From Aporhodopirellula aestuarii (GTDB lineage Bacteria; Planctomycetota; Planctomycetia; Pirellulales; Pirellulaceae), in NCBI RefSeq assembly GCF_023701485.1, contig NZ_JAMQBK010000082.1, positions 1-48,753 of the forward strand: 48,753 nucleotides of DNA, read 5' to 3'. The stretch's first letter is position 1. Every line of letters begins with the position of its first letter. A model generated the notes under the pieces. That model ran no database searches. It worked only from the letters and a program-made list of their open reading frames with translations, and was not told the origin of the DNA. The position numbers and the translations under genes were made by a program. This document shows positions 33,187-41,801 of the stretch, in pieces.

Positions 33187-34458
33187 TTACTCGTCGCCGG
33201 CGATGCAGTAGATGGATTGGTTGGAACGCAGGAGCAGTTGACCATTGACGATCGCCGGGGTGGCGTTGAAGATCTCGCCTTCTTCTCCGACTCGGTTGAT
33301 CGCGAGTTCACGGTAGGTTGGTTCCGCTGCGATAACAACGACTCCTTCGTCGCGGGTCGTCAGGAACAGCTTTTCCCGATCCGCAACGATCGATGCGTAC
33401 ACGCGACTTCGCGTGGGCAACCGTTCGCGGAACATTTCTTCGCCGTCACTCGCCCGCAAACACAGTGCGATCGCCTTGTCGTGCGACCAGTACAAGTGTC
33501 CGCTGTGTAGAACCGGGGTCGTGACGTTGGCGCCGCGGGAGACCTCCCACACGAGATGCGAATCGCTGACATCGCCGCGACCTCCGGCTTTCACGACAAA
33601 CGTTTTATTGCTGCGTCCACCGCTACAGTAAAGCGTGCTCCCATCGGCGACGATCGCTGGCACAACATAGTCCTCGATCGCATCGAACGACCACAATTTC
33701 TCGCCGGTTCGCGGATCGAGTCCGAGGATTTTGCCCTGTTGGTTCAGGATGAGTTCGTACGATCCGTCTTCGAGCTTCACGACCGTCGGCGTCGTCCAAG
33801 CCTTGACGATGTTGTCGGTTCTCCAAGCCACTTCGCCGGTTGCTTTGTCCAATCCGTAGACCGCACCTCCTTCGATCGAGGCGTTCATAATGACCAGCCC
33901 TTCAAACTCGATCGGGCTCGCCGCGGCACCAAATCCGACAGTCTTGGTGCCGACGTTCCTGCGCCATAAAAACTCGCCATCGTGCGTCAATGCGATCACG
34001 CCCGACGGCCCAAAGTAAGCATAGACATTGGCTTCGTCGACGCACGGCGTCGGAGAGGCGTACCCGTGTTCGGCGACACGTTTACCAATCGGCTGCTCCT
34101 CCGGTGCGGGTTCAAACTCTTTGTCCCAAAGCACCTCTCCGCTGTGCAGCGACAAACACACGACATGGAGCCTTAAATCCTCTCGAGATCCCGGATCTTC
34201 CACGGAATCTCCGTAGCCTGAGTAGGCAGTCAAAAAGATCCGATCGCCGATCACGACGGGGCTACTCGCACCGGCTCCGGGCAGATTCGTCTTCCACCGC
34301 AGGTTTTGCTCGTTGCTCCACGTCGTTGGGACGACGGTGTTGCTAACCCCCGATCCATGTTCGCCTCGAAACCGAGTCCACTCCTCGGCAAACGTTACCG
34401 GCCCGAAAGCCATGCAACTGAAAACAGCGAACAGCAAAGATCGATTGATAGATCGCAT
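33187..34458 (-). CDS. Secreted PQQ-like beta-propeller protein
   Basis: Exported protein of 423 residues with a signal peptide (about 1-24) and then the opening EEWTRFRGEHGSGVS common to planctomycete propellers of this type. Repeated blades follow the PQQ-like pattern, e.g. GAGASSPVVIGDRIFLTAYS, YGLDKATGEVAWRTDNIV and LGLDPRTGEKLWSFDAI. The fold is that of BamB and quinoprotein dehydrogenases, but I see no residues that prove PQQ binding. A scaffold or binding role outside the cytoplasm is more likely than catalysis. It stands alone, with a 225-bp gap to the divergent bioH-like gene. Confidence 0.9.
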   Translation of the reverse strand: MRSINRSLLFAVFSCMAFGPVTFAEEWTRFRGEHGSGVSNTVVPTTWSNEQNLRWKTNLPGAGASSPVVIGDRIFLTAYSGYGDSVEDPGSREDLRLHVVCLSLHSGEVLWDKEFEPAPEEQPIGKRVAEHGYASPTPCVDEANVYAYFGPSGVIALTHDGEFLWRRNVGTKTVGFGAAASPIEFEGLVIMNASIEGGAVYGLDKATGEVAWRTDNIVKAWTTPTVVKLEDGSYELILNQQGKILGLDPRTGEKLWSFDAIEDYVVPAIVADGSTLYCSGGRSNKTFVVKAGGRGDVSDSHLVWEVSRGANVTTPVLHSGHLYWSHDKAIALCLRASDGEEMFRERLPTRSRVYASIVADREKLFLTTRDEGVVVIAAEPTYRELAINRVGEEGEIFNATPAIVNGQLLLRSNQSIYCIAGDE

Positions 34459-34683
34459 CGGTCAAAACCTCTCGAAGCGGCGGATAAATGAGAATGCCCG
34501 CATGATAACGCAACGCCAGTGCTGGTTGGGCACAGCATCCACACCTTTCGGAGCCAGCGATCCGATCACAGAATGCCGAACCACGCATGGAATGTGTGAC
34601 GGCGTTGCACGTGGACGACGCGAACGGACCAATAGCCGAGCTCTGTCACGCCAACCCAGGGTATCGCCCTGCGATCGATCATC

Positions 34684-35400
34684 ATGCAAAATGCGACTAT
34701 GAAAACGAAATTGTTCTTAGTCAGTGGATGGGCATTTGGTCGGGCGGCCCTTGAGGGGGTGTCCGAGCAGTTGGGGGCGGAATTTGACGTGACCTGTTTC
34801 TCGTCGGAGGAACTTCTTCGGCCTGGCAAATTGGCCGAGATATTGCCCGCCGATCAGGAATGCGTGCTCGCCGGCTGGTCTCTGGGGGGGATGTTAGCAC
34901 TGGCGGCGGCGGCAAAACTGCGGCAAGGCTCGAAGTTGGTACTGATTGGCAGCACGGCCAAGTTTTGTGCGAGCGACGATTCACCGCACGGCGTGCCACC
35001 GGCCCAGGTGCGGTCGATGGCGATCGCGTTTCGGCGACAACCTCAGCAAACGCTCGCGAATTTTCGCCGACAGACGGCACTGCCGCATCCCCCACTGCCC
35101 GCCATTTGGCATGACCAAGACGACTGGGAAGAATTGCTGGAAGGGCTAAAATACCTTCGTGAGGCCGATTTGCGTGACGTCGCTGATCGCCTTACCGTTC
35201 CGACGTTGGTTTTACATGGACGCGATGACCAGGTCATTTCGCCTGAGGCGGCTCAGGATCTGTCGCGACGAATTCAGAATTCTGAGTTAAGAATTCACGA
35301 CGAGAATGGTCACGACTTACCCATGCGAGACCCCCAATGGGTCGCTGCCAACCTACTTGATTTCTGGAAATCCGATGTGGCTCGCCCCGATGCAGGATAG
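34684..35400 (+). CDS. bioH: Alpha/beta hydrolase, BioH-like pimeloyl-ACP methyl ester esterase
   Basis: Cytoplasmic hydrolase of 238 residues. The nucleophile is Ser66 in AGWSLGGM, a motif shared with BioH; the catalytic Asp is in VLHGRDDQVIS and His in ENGHDLPM. BioH removes the methyl group from pimeloyl-ACP methyl ester, ending the BioC-BioH route to the pimelate part of biotin. The call is strengthened by the next gene, a BioC-type methyltransferase whose start lies inside this gene. BioG or BioV-like esterases would be alternatives with the same role. A second ATG at 34699 is an equally good start. Confidence 0.82.
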   Translation: MQNATMKTKLFLVSGWAFGRAALEGVSEQLGAEFDVTCFSSEELLRPGKLAEILPADQECVLAGWSLGGMLALAAAAKLRQGSKLVLIGSTAKFCASDDSPHGVPPAQVRSMAIAFRRQPQQTLANFRRQTALPHPPLPAIWHDQDDWEELLEGLKYLREADLRDVADRLTVPTLVLHGRDDQVISPEAAQDLSRRIQNSELRIHDENGHDLPMRDPQWVAANLLDFWKSDVARPDAG

Positions 35401-36175
35401 AACGATTCACGCGAGATTCACCGCGTCGTCATCTACCTACGATCGCCATTCACACGTCCAGGAACAAGTTGCAAATAAATTGATCGAGATCACCGCCCCT
35501 CTATCTGATGTGGATCGCATCTTAGAACTGGGGTGTGGAACGGGGCGGCTGACTCAAAAGGTCTGTCTGCGTTATCCGAATGCGGCGATCACAGCCGTCG
35601 ATCTTTCCGGCGCGATGATCGACCAAGGCAAAACGAATCTGGGTGGAAACGAACGTATCGAATGGATCGTGTCAGATGTGTGCGACTACCAAACGAGCGA
35701 GCCGTTCCCGCTCATCGTCAGCAGCTCGGCACTCCACTGGGTGACACCCATTGACCTAGCGTTTGATGCGATCGATCGCGCCGCCCGGCCCGGTAGTCAA
35801 ATCGTGTTGGCGATGATGCTGCACGACACACTTGGCGAACTGCACGACGCCCGGCTACGAGTCACGCCGCACAAACCGCCTCGATCGCGGTTGCCAACCC
35901 TGGCCGATATTTCTGACGTTTCGTCTCGATTGGGCTGGCTAACGCACCACCGCTCGCAGCGTGTCTTTACGGTTCGACATGCATCGGCTCGCGAACTGCT
36001 CGCTGCGATTCATCAACAAGGCCTGACCGGGGGAACCGTGTCGCAGTCACACACGCCGCTGAATCGTGGCGAACTCGCATCCCTGATCAAGGACTACGAC
36101 TCTAGCTATCGAGACAGCGATGACCAAGTCGTCGCCAGCTATCAAGTTGGGTTTTTACACTGCGAGAGAGTGTAA
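35375..36175 (+). CDS. bioC: Malonyl-ACP O-methyltransferase BioC
   Basis: SAM-dependent methyltransferase of 266 residues. The SAM-binding motif is ILELGCGTGRLTQ, followed by ITAVDLSGAMID and VSSSALHWVTP; the last, with its ALHW element, is typical of BioC. BioC methylates the free carboxyl of malonyl-ACP so that fatty-acid synthase can extend it to pimeloyl-ACP methyl ester, the substrate of BioH. The chosen ATG (35375) has TGGAAA 4 nt upstream and overlaps bioH by 26 bp; the ATG at 35390 is an alternative. The overlap implies coupled translation. No other biotin genes are in the window. Confidence 0.85.
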   Translation: MWLAPMQDRTIHARFTASSSTYDRHSHVQEQVANKLIEITAPLSDVDRILELGCGTGRLTQKVCLRYPNAAITAVDLSGAMIDQGKTNLGGNERIEWIVSDVCDYQTSEPFPLIVSSSALHWVTPIDLAFDAIDRAARPGSQIVLAMMLHDTLGELHDARLRVTPHKPPRSRLPTLADISDVSSRLGWLTHHRSQRVFTVRHASARELLAAIHQQGLTGGTVSQSHTPLNRGELASLIKDYDSSYRDSDDQVVASYQVGFLHCERV

Positions 36176-36238
36176 AACGCGAGCCCGCATTCGGATTCGC
36201 GTGATCGGTCGGCGATTCGGTGCGTATCGATACTGCGC

Positions 36239-36276
36239 AAAAAAACGCGACCCGATCGATGATGGATCGGGTCGCG
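36239..36276 (-). terminator. Intrinsic terminator of the GH3 / TRAP operon
   Basis: A perfect 12-bp GC-rich stem (CGCGACCCGATC at 36246-36257, complement at 36265-36276) with a 7-nt loop is followed, in the minus-strand direction, by seven T. It starts 14 bp after the GH3 stop. It may also help end bioC transcription from the other side. Confidence 0.85.
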
Positions 36277-36290
36277 AAACGAGCAACCAA

Positions 36291-38687
36291 TTATTTGGTG
36301 ATCGTGAAGCTGCCTTTGTGCTTGATACCGCCCTCACCGGAGGAATCGCTAATCATCACGTCAAAACGGCCAGGCTCGACAACCCATTGGTTCTCGCGAT
36401 TGAGCATCTTCAAATCTCGTTTGGGCGAGAGTTTGAAAGTCACTTTTTTCGACTCGCCCGCCTTGAGCGAAACTCGCTCAAATCCACGCAAGAGCTGTTC
36501 GAACGGCGTCACCGATGCGACGGCGTCCTTGGTATAGAGCTGCACGACGGCGTCTCCGTCTCGGTCGCCCGTATTGGTGACTTGGCAGGTGACCGTGATT
36601 TCCTCATCGGCGGTCGCTTCGGTCGGACTGATCTGCATGTCTTCATAACTGAACGTTGTGTAGCTCAGGCCATATCCGAAGTAGTAGAGCGGCCCTAGCA
36701 CGCGGGTGGTTCCCCAGCCGTTGGGATCGTGGCGAGCTTCTTGTTTGGCCCATGCACCATTGCGATGGGGGACAGCCAATGGAATCTGCCCTACCGTTTT
36801 GGGGAACGTGATCGGCAGTTTTCCACCAGGGTTGTTCTCGCCAAAGACAGTCTCGGCAACGGCCTGGCCGACTTTCTCGCCACCATGCCAACAAACGAGA
36901 ATACCATTGGCGTACTCATTGATCCAATTGACGCTCGCGGAACGACCAATCATCAAAACGACAATGACGGGCTTGCCTGTTTTTACCATCTCTTGAACGA
37001 GCAAGTCCTGGTGGCCGGGCAAGTTCAGATCGGTACGCGATCGTGATTCACCGACGGTATCATCGTTATCGCCCATCACAGCGATGATCACGTCTGCATT
37101 CTTGGCCGCCTCAATCGCTTGATCCAGTTTGGCTTGTTCTTCTTCGTTAGGCGGCTGGGGCAAGATGCCTGAACCGGGGAACGTCGCGTCGTAGTAAGCA
37201 ACGCCTTCGGAGTGAATCACATCGGCACGATCGCCGAGGAACGCTTTGATACCTGCCAAGGGAGTGATAACATCGGAGGTGCCGGGTCCGTATCGACTGA
37301 TCATCGGCGATGCGTCGTCGGAAGCCGGACCGGTGACGAGAACCGTGCCGCAGGACTCAGCGCTGAGCGGTAGGATGCCGTCGTTCTTGAGCAGCACCAT
37401 TGCTTCGCGTGCCGCACGCAGCGTTGTCTCGGCGTTCGCTTCGCTATGCACGATGCTCGGAGCCGCCTCAGCGTCAACGAATGGAGCATCAAACAGCCCT
37501 AGTTCAAACTTCACTCGCAAAACGTCGGCCACGCGGGCGTCAAGCGTCTCTTGGGTAATGCGGCCGTCCGCGACCACTTTGCGCAGCGGCAAAATAAAGT
37601 CTTCGGCTTTCTTGAAGTTTGTCCGAACATTCAAGCCCGCGTTGACGGCTTGAGCGATCGCATCCTCAAAGTCTTCTGCGACTTCGTGTTGTTCATGCAA
37701 CCGAGAGACCGCACCGCTGTCGGATACGACGTAGCCTTTGAAGCCATACGTGTCTCGCAACAATTCGGTGAGAAAGTAGTGGCTGCCCGTGACAGGGATG
37801 CCGTCGTAAGTGTTGTAAGAACTCATCGCACCCTTGGGATGCGCCTCGGTGATCACCTTTTCGAACGGATGCATCAAAATTTCTTGCATGTCTCGGTACG
37901 GAATCTGGGGATCCGTACGAGCACGTCCGTCCCGACCGCCATGAGGCGTGCTGTAGGCAGCGAAGTGTTTGACCGTCGATGCGACGCCTTGCGATTGCAA
38001 CCCAAGCGTCTGTTCTTTGCCCAACTCACCCACGAGGTAGGGAGACTCGCCATAACATTCGATGGTGCGTCCCCAGCGCGGGTCGCGAACCACATCGAGA
38101 ATGGGCGAATAGATGTTCGTGTATCCCAACGCTTTCGCCTCCCTCCCAGTGATTTCACCGATGCGACGCACGAGTTCGCGATCCCAAGTCGCTCCGATCG
38201 CGAGTTGGCTCGGGAAGTTGCTAGCCAGGGTGTGACAGAGGCCGCGGATGCCTTCGTTGGTAAAATCGACAGGAATGCCCAAACGAGTTTCTTCGATAAA
38301 CCAACGCTGAATCAGGTTCAGCAGATCGGCATGTTCCGCATGCCCAGTCATGTCCATCACTTCGCGAACACCGTTGGCATGTTCGTCGATGTTCGCGATG
38401 CCATCTTTCCAAACGCGTTTCTTCCACTCTTCGGTCGGATGAGTTGTTTTGAGAACACGCTTGTGTCCGTAGATGGTTCCCATCTGCGCGGTTTTTTCGT
38501 CGACGCTCATGCGACCGATCAAGTCGGCCACCCGCTCATCGATGGAGAGTTTCGGATTCTCGTAGGGATCCATCTCGCCATTCTTATTACGGTCGATCCA
38601 ACCGTCGTGGTAAATGCCCTCGGCAAACCCCTGGCCGCTCACCAGCATTAACGCAATGAAGGCGAATCGCAATTTCATGTTGTGCAT
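36291..38687 (-). CDS. Glycoside hydrolase family 3 beta-glucosidase with EF-hand-like loop
   Basis: Secreted enzyme of 798 residues from the ATG at 38687, which has AGAGA 8 nt upstream and starts a signal peptide (to about residue 22). Right after it comes DRNKNGEMDPYE (32-43), a fit to the 12-residue EF-hand calcium loop. The GH3 N-domain has the nucleophile Asp323 in YVVSDSGAV; the second domain has the probable acid/base Glu547 in VGESRSRTD; a fibronectin-III-like C-domain ends the protein. It should release glucose or a related sugar from oligosaccharides in the periplasm. It lies 111 bp downstream of dctM on the same strand and a strong terminator follows, so it is probably the last gene of the TRAP operon. 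Confidence 0.94.
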   Translation of the reverse strand: MHNMKLRFAFIALMLVSGQGFAEGIYHDGWIDRNKNGEMDPYENPKLSIDERVADLIGRMSVDEKTAQMGTIYGHKRVLKTTHPTEEWKKRVWKDGIANIDEHANGVREVMDMTGHAEHADLLNLIQRWFIEETRLGIPVDFTNEGIRGLCHTLASNFPSQLAIGATWDRELVRRIGEITGREAKALGYTNIYSPILDVVRDPRWGRTIECYGESPYLVGELGKEQTLGLQSQGVASTVKHFAAYSTPHGGRDGRARTDPQIPYRDMQEILMHPFEKVITEAHPKGAMSSYNTYDGIPVTGSHYFLTELLRDTYGFKGYVVSDSGAVSRLHEQHEVAEDFEDAIAQAVNAGLNVRTNFKKAEDFILPLRKVVADGRITQETLDARVADVLRVKFELGLFDAPFVDAEAAPSIVHSEANAETTLRAAREAMVLLKNDGILPLSAESCGTVLVTGPASDDASPMISRYGPGTSDVITPLAGIKAFLGDRADVIHSEGVAYYDATFPGSGILPQPPNEEEQAKLDQAIEAAKNADVIIAVMGDNDDTVGESRSRTDLNLPGHQDLLVQEMVKTGKPVIVVLMIGRSASVNWINEYANGILVCWHGGEKVGQAVAETVFGENNPGGKLPITFPKTVGQIPLAVPHRNGAWAKQEARHDPNGWGTTRVLGPLYYFGYGLSYTTFSYEDMQISPTEATADEEITVTCQVTNTGDRDGDAVVQLYTKDAVASVTPFEQLLRGFERVSLKAGESKKVTFKLSPKRDLKMLNRENQWVVEPGRFDVMISDSSGEGGIKHKGSFTITK

Positions 38688-38798
38688 CAGTTTTTCTCTT
38701 TCAATCAAACGTTCTCGACTCGAACGATATCTCGGTACATAAACCAAATGTAAATGAATTCTTGTGCTGACGTTCCAGCGTCAGCCCGGGCAGCAGCG

Positions 38799-40256
38799 TC
38801 ACGGCGACTCAGACATGAAAAACGCTTTCTCCACTTCAGCCGCTTTGAGTTGTTTTGTTTGAACGGGCAGCCACAGCGACACCGACGGCACGTAGGTGAT
38901 GACCATCAAAGCCATCACCATCGCCCCAAAAAACGGAAGCATTGTCGGCGTGACTTTGGCTATCGATGTCTTTCCAACGCCACAGCCGATGAACAGGCAT
39001 GTGCCCACCGGTGGAGTGCACAATCCGATGCAGAGGTTGGCAATCATCATGATTCCAAAGTGAACCGGGTGCATGCCGAGCGTCGTGACCACGGGCAAGA
39101 ATATCGGTGTAAAAATCAGGACCGCTGGCGTCATGTCCATGAACGTCCCGACCAGGATCAGCAGCAAGTTGATCAGCAACAGAATGACCAACGGGTTGTC
39201 AGAAACGTCCAACAGGGCTGCGCTCACGGTTTGCGGAATGTTGGCCATCGTCATGATCCAGCTCATTCCCGAGCTGGCTCCGATCAGCAGCATGACGACC
39301 GCGGTGGTAATACCGGACTCCAGCACGATGGTGGGTAATTCGGAAAATTTGATTTCGCGATACACCAGCACGGAAAGCACGAACGAGTAAACCACCGCGA
39401 TCGCGGCCGCTTCCGTCGCCGTGAAGATCCCACCGAGGATTCCGCCGATCACGATGATAATCAACAGCAGGGTAAAGAAAGCCCGTCTGAATGTTGTGAA
39501 ACAAGCCAAGCACACGGCAGAGAGCACCCCGCAAAGTGCCAAGGCAGCCGTCACGCCAATGCGAGGTGAAAGGATGGCCGTGACGAGCAAGCCCGCGATC
39601 ACTGTTGTGGCGACCACGGGTTTCCATTTCGGCATCTCAATCACTTCGCCGCGATACCCGGCGAAAATCGAAATGACTCCGGCGACCAGCATGATGAACA
39701 ATCCGGATAACACACCGGGAAAGACGCCGGCCATGAACATCGCGGCGATCGAAACCGAACCTGCCGCCACTGAATAGACAATCATGATGTTACTCGGCGG
39801 GATCATCAGCCCCGTCGTCGCAGCCGTCGTGGTGACCGCCACGTTGAATTCGCAGGCGTAACCCTTCCGATTCATTTCCGGAATCATGAATCCACCGACC
39901 GAGGAAACCGCGGCAGCAGCGGACCCGGAAATCGAACCAAACAACATGCACGTCAACGTGTTGACATACCCCAGCCCACCCGGCAATCGCCCGACGAGTG
40001 TGGCAGCAAAATCAATCAGCCGCCGAGCCAACCCGCCTTTGCCCATCAGGTGGCCTGAAAGAATAAAGAACGGGATCGCCAGGAGGGCAAAACTATTGAC
40101 CCCGCTGACCATCCGAGACGCCAGGACCACAGACGGGTCGGAGCCTTCGGCAACAATTGCCACAAAACTTGCCAGTGCAATCGCAACGGCGATCGGCACA
40201 TCGAGAACGAGCAGGACCGCGAAAGTCACGATCAGAATGACAGCGACGCTACCCAT
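38799..40256 (-). CDS. dctM: TRAP transporter large permease DctM
   Basis: Inner-membrane subunit of 485 residues and about 12 helices that forms the ion-driven transport channel. Family elements are LLAIPFFILSGHLMGKGGLA, FGSISGSAAAAVSSVG, TTGLMIPPSNIMIVY, GGIFTATEAAAIAVVY and CIGLCTPPVGTCLF. It is longer than the usual 425-440 residues because of additional hydrophobic sequence near residues 200-275. Its ATG shares one base with the dctQ stop (TGATG), so the two are coupled. With dctQ and dctP it forms a TRAP system for an organic acid. Confidence 0.95.
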   Translation of the reverse strand: MGSVAVILIVTFAVLLVLDVPIAVAIALASFVAIVAEGSDPSVVLASRMVSGVNSFALLAIPFFILSGHLMGKGGLARRLIDFAATLVGRLPGGLGYVNTLTCMLFGSISGSAAAAVSSVGGFMIPEMNRKGYACEFNVAVTTTAATTGLMIPPSNIMIVYSVAAGSVSIAAMFMAGVFPGVLSGLFIMLVAGVISIFAGYRGEVIEMPKWKPVVATTVIAGLLVTAILSPRIGVTAALALCGVLSAVCLACFTTFRRAFFTLLLIIIVIGGILGGIFTATEAAAIAVVYSFVLSVLVYREIKFSELPTIVLESGITTAVVMLLIGASSGMSWIMTMANIPQTVSAALLDVSDNPLVILLLINLLLILVGTFMDMTPAVLIFTPIFLPVVTTLGMHPVHFGIMMIANLCIGLCTPPVGTCLFIGCGVGKTSIAKVTPTMLPFFGAMVMALMVITYVPSVSLWLPVQTKQLKAAEVEKAFFMSESP

Positions 40257-40768
40257 CAGTCCACCTTCCCGGGCTCTTCATGGCCACTCGACAGGAGCGT
40301 TTCCATGAGATTGCTAACAGTGAAGAGCGTCATGAAAAATCCAGCGATCGGGATAGCGAGATAGATGTGTCCCATCTTCCAACCCAATGCGGGTGTCGTC
40401 TGATCAAGCGCGAGTGCGTCGTAAACAACTCGTCCGCCGCCGATGATGAAGATCGAGACCGCAAAAAACAGCACGACGACATGGCTGAACAATTTCACAC
40501 TCTTGCGGACGCTCTCTTCAAACTTGGCGACAAAGTAATCCACGCCAAGGTGGCTCTTAGTTTCGAAAGCGACGGCGCCGCCGAGAAGTGCAACCCAAAT
40601 AAGCAAGAATCGAGCGAGTTCCTCCGTCCAGCTCGCTTGTTCGCCACCGACGTAACGCGTGAGGACTCCCCAAACGACGTCAAAGACGAGTAGTGTCATC
40701 GCAGCGATCAACAACCACTGCAAGAACACGGTCAGACCACTCACAACATTTTTCATTAAACGATGCAT
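40256..40768 (-). CDS. dctQ: TRAP transporter small permease DctQ
   Basis: Inner-membrane subunit of 170 residues with four helices, the expected size. The pattern of WTEELARFLLIWVALLGGAV followed by HLGVDYFV is the signature of the DctQ family. It pairs with DctM to form the membrane part of the TRAP carrier. It lies 13 bp after dctP and overlaps dctM by one base. Confidence 0.93.
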   Translation of the reverse strand: MHRLMKNVVSGLTVFLQWLLIAAMTLLVFDVVWGVLTRYVGGEQASWTEELARFLLIWVALLGGAVAFETKSHLGVDYFVAKFEESVRKSVKLFSHVVVLFFAVSIFIIGGGRVVYDALALDQTTPALGWKMGHIYLAIPIAGFFMTLFTVSNLMETLLSSGHEEPGKVD

Positions 40769-40781
40769 GTTATTTCACGCT

Positions 40782-41801
40782 CTAGTTCACGTTTTCGATT
40801 CGTTCGAGCATCGCTTTGATTTCCGCATTGTCGATGCGTTCGAGCATCGGCTGCACTTTGGCTGCGAAAGCGTCGACATCGACGTCGTAAATCGTGACGC
40901 CTTCTTCTTTGGCTTTTTGCAGGGCCGCTTCGGTTTCTTTTCGCCAAAGTTCTCGTTGCAATTCAGCTGATTCGTTTGCCGCTTGCTGGAGCCATTTCTG
41001 CTCTTGTTCCGACAGCCGATTCCATACCGGCAGACTCATCAAAAGCATGTCGGGGATCCGGGAATGGCCATCGAGTGAGAAATGCTTACAGACCTCATAG
41101 TGCTTGTTTGTCGAAAAGCTTGGCGCGTTGTTTTCGGCGCCATCGACCGTGCCTTGGGCCAGCGCCGAATAGAGTTCACCCCATGCGATCGGCGTGGGGG
41201 CTCCGCCCATCGCCTTGACCATATCGATCGCTGTGGCACTGTTCATCACGCGGATTTTTTTGCCTTTCAGGTCATCCGGAGTGCGGATGGGGTCGGTCTT
41301 GGTGTAAAAGTTTCGGCTACCAGCGTCGTAGTAACACAGACCGCGAAGGTACTTGCTCTCGCCCGCACCGAGCAGTTCCTCACCCACGTCGCCTTCGAGC
41401 ACATTCCAATAATGAGCTTCATCACGAAACACGTACGGGAGACTGAACACGGCCATCGTCGGAATGAAGTTTTCGAGTGCAGCAGCGGAAGTCTTAGTCA
41501 TCGCCAGCGAGCCATTCTGAAGCTGTTCGATGCACTCGGTTTCCGACCCCAGCACGGCACTGGGGTAAATGTCAACAGTCATCGTTCCGCCGGATAGTGC
41601 TTCGAGCCGCGTCTTCATCGACTCCATCGCCACGTGAACCGGGTGATTGGTGTCGAGACCATGGCCGAGTTTGAGCACCTTTTGATCGGCACGACCACCG
41701 CCACTGGAACTTTGATGACGCAGAAAACTGGCGAAACCCACGGTCGCCACGAGCACGCCGATTAATAGACCGGCAACGAAACTAGACCATGCTCTATTCA
41801 T
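40782..41801 (-). CDS. dctP: TRAP transporter solute-binding protein DctP
   Basis: Periplasmic binding protein of 339 residues with an N-terminal hydrophobic segment (about 8-26) that may stay as a membrane anchor, as no lipobox is evident. The DctP-type core includes LKLGHGLDTNHPVH, a GSETECIEQLQNGSLAM segment, and KGKKIRVMNSATAIDMVKAM with the Arg that usually binds the ligand carboxylate. WGELYSALAQGTVDGAEN is also typical. The ligand should therefore be a carboxylic acid such as a uronate or aldonate. It is the first gene of dctP-dctQ-dctM and, probably, the GH3 gene. Confidence 0.94.
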   Translation of the reverse strand: MNRAWSSFVAGLLIGVLVATVGFASFLRHQSSSGGGRADQKVLKLGHGLDTNHPVHVAMESMKTRLEALSGGTMTVDIYPSAVLGSETECIEQLQNGSLAMTKTSAAALENFIPTMAVFSLPYVFRDEAHYWNVLEGDVGEELLGAGESKYLRGLCYYDAGSRNFYTKTDPIRTPDDLKGKKIRVMNSATAIDMVKAMGGAPTPIAWGELYSALAQGTVDGAENNAPSFSTNKHYEVCKHFSLDGHSRIPDMLLMSLPVWNRLSEQEQKWLQQAANESAELQRELWRKETEAALQKAKEEGVTIYDVDVDAFAAKVQPMLERIDNAEIKAMLERIENVN

